Shown here: one piece after another, positions 13,792-15,858 of the stretch
Position numbering within the stretch: the first letter of the stretch is position 1
Layout of the letters: each line of letters starts with the position of its first letter
Source of the DNA: an uncultured Bacillota bacterium
GTDB taxonomy: Bacteria > Bacillota > Clostridia > Christensenellales > QAND01
Assembly: GCA_905208455.1 (NCBI GenBank)
Contig: CAJLPK010000034.1
Location: 1 to 15,858 of the forward strand
Direction: 5' to 3'
DNA length: 15,858 nucleotides
Notes under the pieces: model-generated
The model's input: only the letters and a program-made list of their open reading frames with translations
What the model was told of the DNA's origin: nothing
The model's database searches: none
Program-made: the position numbers and the translations under genes

Positions 13792-15495
13792 ATGAGGATC
13801 GCGCTGTGCTGCATCAATGCCAAATATGTGCATTCCTCTTTGGCGCCGTGGTATTTGGCGGCGGCCATGGAAGGGGCCGAGGGATGCGAGGTATCGGTCA
13901 TCGAAGGAACGATCAATCAAAGCGCAGAGGAGATCGTGCAAAAGATTTTACAGGCTCCCTGCGAGGTGGCGGCGTTTTGCTGCTACATTTGGAACATAGA
14001 TCGGGTGCGTCAGGTGATACGCGGCCTAAAGGCGCGCCGGCCCGGTTTGACCGTAGTGCTGGGCGGGCCGGAGGTGACGTTTCGGCCCCAAGAGATCCTC
14101 TCCCAATGGCCGGAGGTTTCCTATGTGCTGTGCGGCGAGGGAGAGGAGAGCTTTCCTGCGCTGATGCAGGCGCTGGCGCAAAAGCGTGTGCCTGCGGAGA
14201 TCCCCGGCCTGGCGTCCCGAGACGAAACGGGCGCGGTGTCCCTCGTGCCGGCCCGGCCTCTGCGGACGCTTCCGCCCAGCCCGTACAGCGAGGCGTATCT
14301 GAGCCGGCTGAAAGGGCGCATCGCGTATTTGGAGACCTCGCGGGGATGCCCGTTTTCCTGCTCGTTCTGCCTGTCCGGCGTCAAGGAAACGGTACGCTTT
14401 TTCGAGATGGAGCAGGCCAAGGCAAACCTGGTGCGGCTGGCCAACAGCGGCGCCAAGACCATCAAATTGATCGACCGTACCTTCAACTGCCATCCGGGCA
14501 GGGCCTATGCGCTGCTCTCTTTCATTTTGGAACAGAGCGGGCGGGCCTTTCCCGGCGATGTGCGCTTTCATTTTGAGGTGGGGGCAGATCTGTTCCGGCC
14601 TGAGTTCTTGGCGCTGCTGGCTGCGGCGCCGCCGGGCCTGATCCAGATAGAAGCGGGGCTGCAAAGCTTTTGCGAGAAAACGCTGGAGGCGGTGGACCGA
14701 AAAACCGACCTGGCCGTGCTGACGGAAAACCTGCGGCAATGCATCCGGCCACAGAATGTGCATGTGCATATCGACTTGATTGCCGGGCTGCCGTATGAGG
14801 ATTATGATACCTTTGCCTCGTCCTTTAACCAGGCGTTTGCGCTGCGTCCGCATATGCTGCAGTTGGGGTTTTTGAAGCTGCTGCACGGCTCTAAGCTCAG
14901 GCGGCAGGCGGAAACGCGGGCGGATTTCGGGTACCGGTTCTCCCAGGATGCGCCCTATGAGGTGCAGCAGACGCGCTGGCTTTCGCCGGATGACCTGGCA
15001 AAGCTGCACGAAGTGGAGGATGCACTGGAACGCCTGTATAACAGCGGGCGGTTTTTGCGGACGATAGAGTATCTTTTGCAGGCAACGGGGTGGACGCCGT
15101 TTGCGCTGTTTGAAGCATTCGGCGGATACGCGGCGGCGCGGGGGACGGCGGGCGTGGCGCTGGATACCTATACCCAGTGGCTCTGGGATTTTTTTGCAGG
15201 CCAAAAGGACGTGCAGGCAGAACATCTGCGCGATTGCCTTGTGATAGACCGGCTGAGCTGCGACAACACGGGCCGCATCCCGCCGCTGCTGCGCAGAGAG
15301 GATACAAGGCTGAAATATGCCAAGGCCAAAGCCCGGGCCAAAAGGCCGGGGGCGGGGAAACTGGGCGTGGCGCTGTTGTATCAGCCGTTCCGCATCGCCG
15401 TATTTGATTATGACAGGCGGGACGTAATCACAGGCCGGTATGCCGTCGAGGTATGCGGCGATGAAGAAATCGAAAAGAGAGGGAGATACGCATGA
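13792..15495 (+). CDS. B12-binding-type radical SAM protein of unknown function
   Basis: This is a cytosolic radical S-adenosylmethionine enzyme of the COG1032 (cobalamin-binding domain plus radical SAM) type, 567 residues. The N-terminal part (1 to about 150) has the Rossmann-like fold pattern of B12-binding domains, including VVLGGPEVTF (88-97) and YVLCGEGEES (111-120), but no DxHxxG cobalamin-ligand motif, as in many relatives. The iron-sulfur cluster motif CxxxCxxC is at Cys186, Cys190 and Cys193, preceded by YLETSRG. The opening residues, with KYVHSSLAPW (11-20), and the long C-terminal region resemble the family carrying a DUF4080 domain; this is from memory and moderately sure. The substrate is unknown. 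The ATG at 13792 has an AGGGAGGG site upstream; the frame further upstream runs into the terminator. The stop overlaps the chorismate mutase start (ATGA). Confidence 0.85.
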   Translation: MRIALCCINAKYVHSSLAPWYLAAAMEGAEGCEVSVIEGTINQSAEEIVQKILQAPCEVAAFCCYIWNIDRVRQVIRGLKARRPGLTVVLGGPEVTFRPQEILSQWPEVSYVLCGEGEESFPALMQALAQKRVPAEIPGLASRDETGAVSLVPARPLRTLPPSPYSEAYLSRLKGRIAYLETSRGCPFSCSFCLSGVKETVRFFEMEQAKANLVRLANSGAKTIKLIDRTFNCHPGRAYALLSFILEQSGRAFPGDVRFHFEVGADLFRPEFLALLAAAPPGLIQIEAGLQSFCEKTLEAVDRKTDLAVLTENLRQCIRPQNVHVHIDLIAGLPYEDYDTFASSFNQAFALRPHMLQLGFLKLLHGSKLRRQAETRADFGYRFSQDAPYEVQQTRWLSPDDLAKLHEVEDALERLYNSGRFLRTIEYLLQATGWTPFALFEAFGGYAAARGTAGVALDTYTQWLWDFFAGQKDVQAEHLRDCLVIDRLSCDNTGRIPPLLRREDTRLKYAKAKARAKRPGAGKLGVALLYQPFRIAVFDYDRRDVITGRYAVEVCGDEEIEKRGRYA

Positions 15496-15764
15496 ACCAG
15501 CTGGAGCAAGCAAGAAGGGAAATCAACCAAATAGACGAACAGATGGCGGCGCTGTTTGAACGCCGCATGCAGGCGGCGGAGCAGGTGGCGGCCTACAAAA
15601 AGCAGCAGGGCCTGCCCATTTTTGATAAAGAAAGGGAACAGGTGGTCCTTGAAAAAAACCTGGCGCGCCTGCAAAACCAGGCCTACCGCCCCTATTACCA
15701 GGCATTTTTGCAGCATTTGATGGAGCTTTCCAAAGAATATCAATCAAAGATTTTGGGCAGATAG
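15492..15764 (+). CDS. aroQ: chorismate mutase, AroQ type
   Basis: This enzyme converts chorismate to prephenate, the entry to phenylalanine and tyrosine. The 90-residue all-alpha protein is a stand-alone AroQ-class mutase. Aligned to the E. coli P-protein mutase with an offset of 3, active-site residues are retained: Arg8, Arg25, Lys36, Asp45, Arg48 and Glu49, with Gln84 as the likely counterpart of Gln88. The start ATG overlaps the radical SAM stop by 4 bases and has AGGGAG about 6 bases upstream, so translation is coupled. No regulatory or dehydratase domain is attached. Why it is linked to a radical SAM gene is unclear. Confidence 0.92.
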   Translation: MNQLEQARREINQIDEQMAALFERRMQAAEQVAAYKKQQGLPIFDKEREQVVLEKNLARLQNQAYRPYYQAFLQHLMELSKEYQSKILGR

Positions 15765-15774
15765 GAGGATGCGC

Positions 15775-15858
15775 ATGACGGAGGGATACAAAGCGCGCCT
15801 CCGGCGGGAAATGGAGGTGTCGATGGCGGCGGGGAGCATGGTGGGCTTGCTGTATGAC
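15775..15858 (+). CDS. unrecognised gene, first 28 codons only
   Basis: An ATG at 15775 with GGAGG (15764-15768) at 6-base spacing opens a frame that runs to the window end without a stop. It starts 10 bases after the aroQ stop, whose last G belongs to the ribosome site, so it is probably the third gene of this operon. An ATG at 15769 is in frame but too close to GGAGG. The first residues (MTEGYKARLRREMEVSMAAG) are basic then small and hydrophobic. They do not match any family I recognise, including common shikimate-pathway enzymes. Confidence 0.6.
   Translation, partial: MTEGYKARLRREMEVSMAAGSMVGLLYD

Noticed and set aside
14026..15513. 495-codon minus-strand open frame antisense to the radical SAM gene
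   Set aside because: The sense strand carries the CxxxCxxC cluster motif and coupling to aroQ; the antisense product has no family features.

Overview
The window looks like a chromosomal segment of a GC-rich Clostridia-type Firmicute. The genes have strong Shine-Dalgarno sites (AAGGAGG or GGAGG types), GTG starts are used, promoters are sigma-A-like with TATAAT -10 boxes, and the proteins resemble Clostridia families. A Christensenellales-like uncultured gut bacterium would fit, but the taxonomy is an inference. No mobile element, CRISPR array, tRNA or rRNA is visible. GC skew at third codon positions produces several long antisense shadow frames that are not genes.

Left part (1-5454, minus strand): an arginine biosynthesis operon transcribed leftward in the order argG, argH, argC, argJ, argB, with argB cut by the window edge. 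It covers N-acetylglutamate phosphorylation and reduction, acetyl recycling from acetylornithine, and the last two steps from citrulline to arginine. argD and argF are not in the window. A perfect 9-bp stem-loop lies between argG and argH.

Centre (5455-12618): a 280-bp divergent control region carries an argG promoter on the minus strand and a promoter on the plus strand for a second operon. That operon is an Uup/YfmR-like ABC-F translation factor, then carA, then carB. Two features are unusual. First, CarA keeps its fold motifs but has lost the whole glutaminase triad: the Cys position is Gly251, and the His and Glu positions are Ala334 and Thr336. Second, CarB is full length and continues in frame into a complete diaminopimelate epimerase (DapF) with both catalytic cysteines, giving one 1346-residue protein. 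The bases at the junction look like a former intergenic boundary (stop, Shine-Dalgarno, start) turned into coding sequence. With the arg operon next door, the synthase plausibly supplies carbamoyl phosphate for citrulline, perhaps from free ammonia.

Right part (12619-15858, plus strand): a class II ketose-bisphosphate (probably fructose-bisphosphate) aldolase gene has its own extended -10 promoter, straddled by two near-identical 16-bp inverted repeats 51 bp apart that look like an operator pair. The gene ends at a strong intrinsic terminator. Immediately after it, a new promoter drives a B12-binding-type radical SAM protein of unknown function, an overlapping AroQ chorismate mutase, and the first 28 codons of an unrecognised gene cut by the window end.
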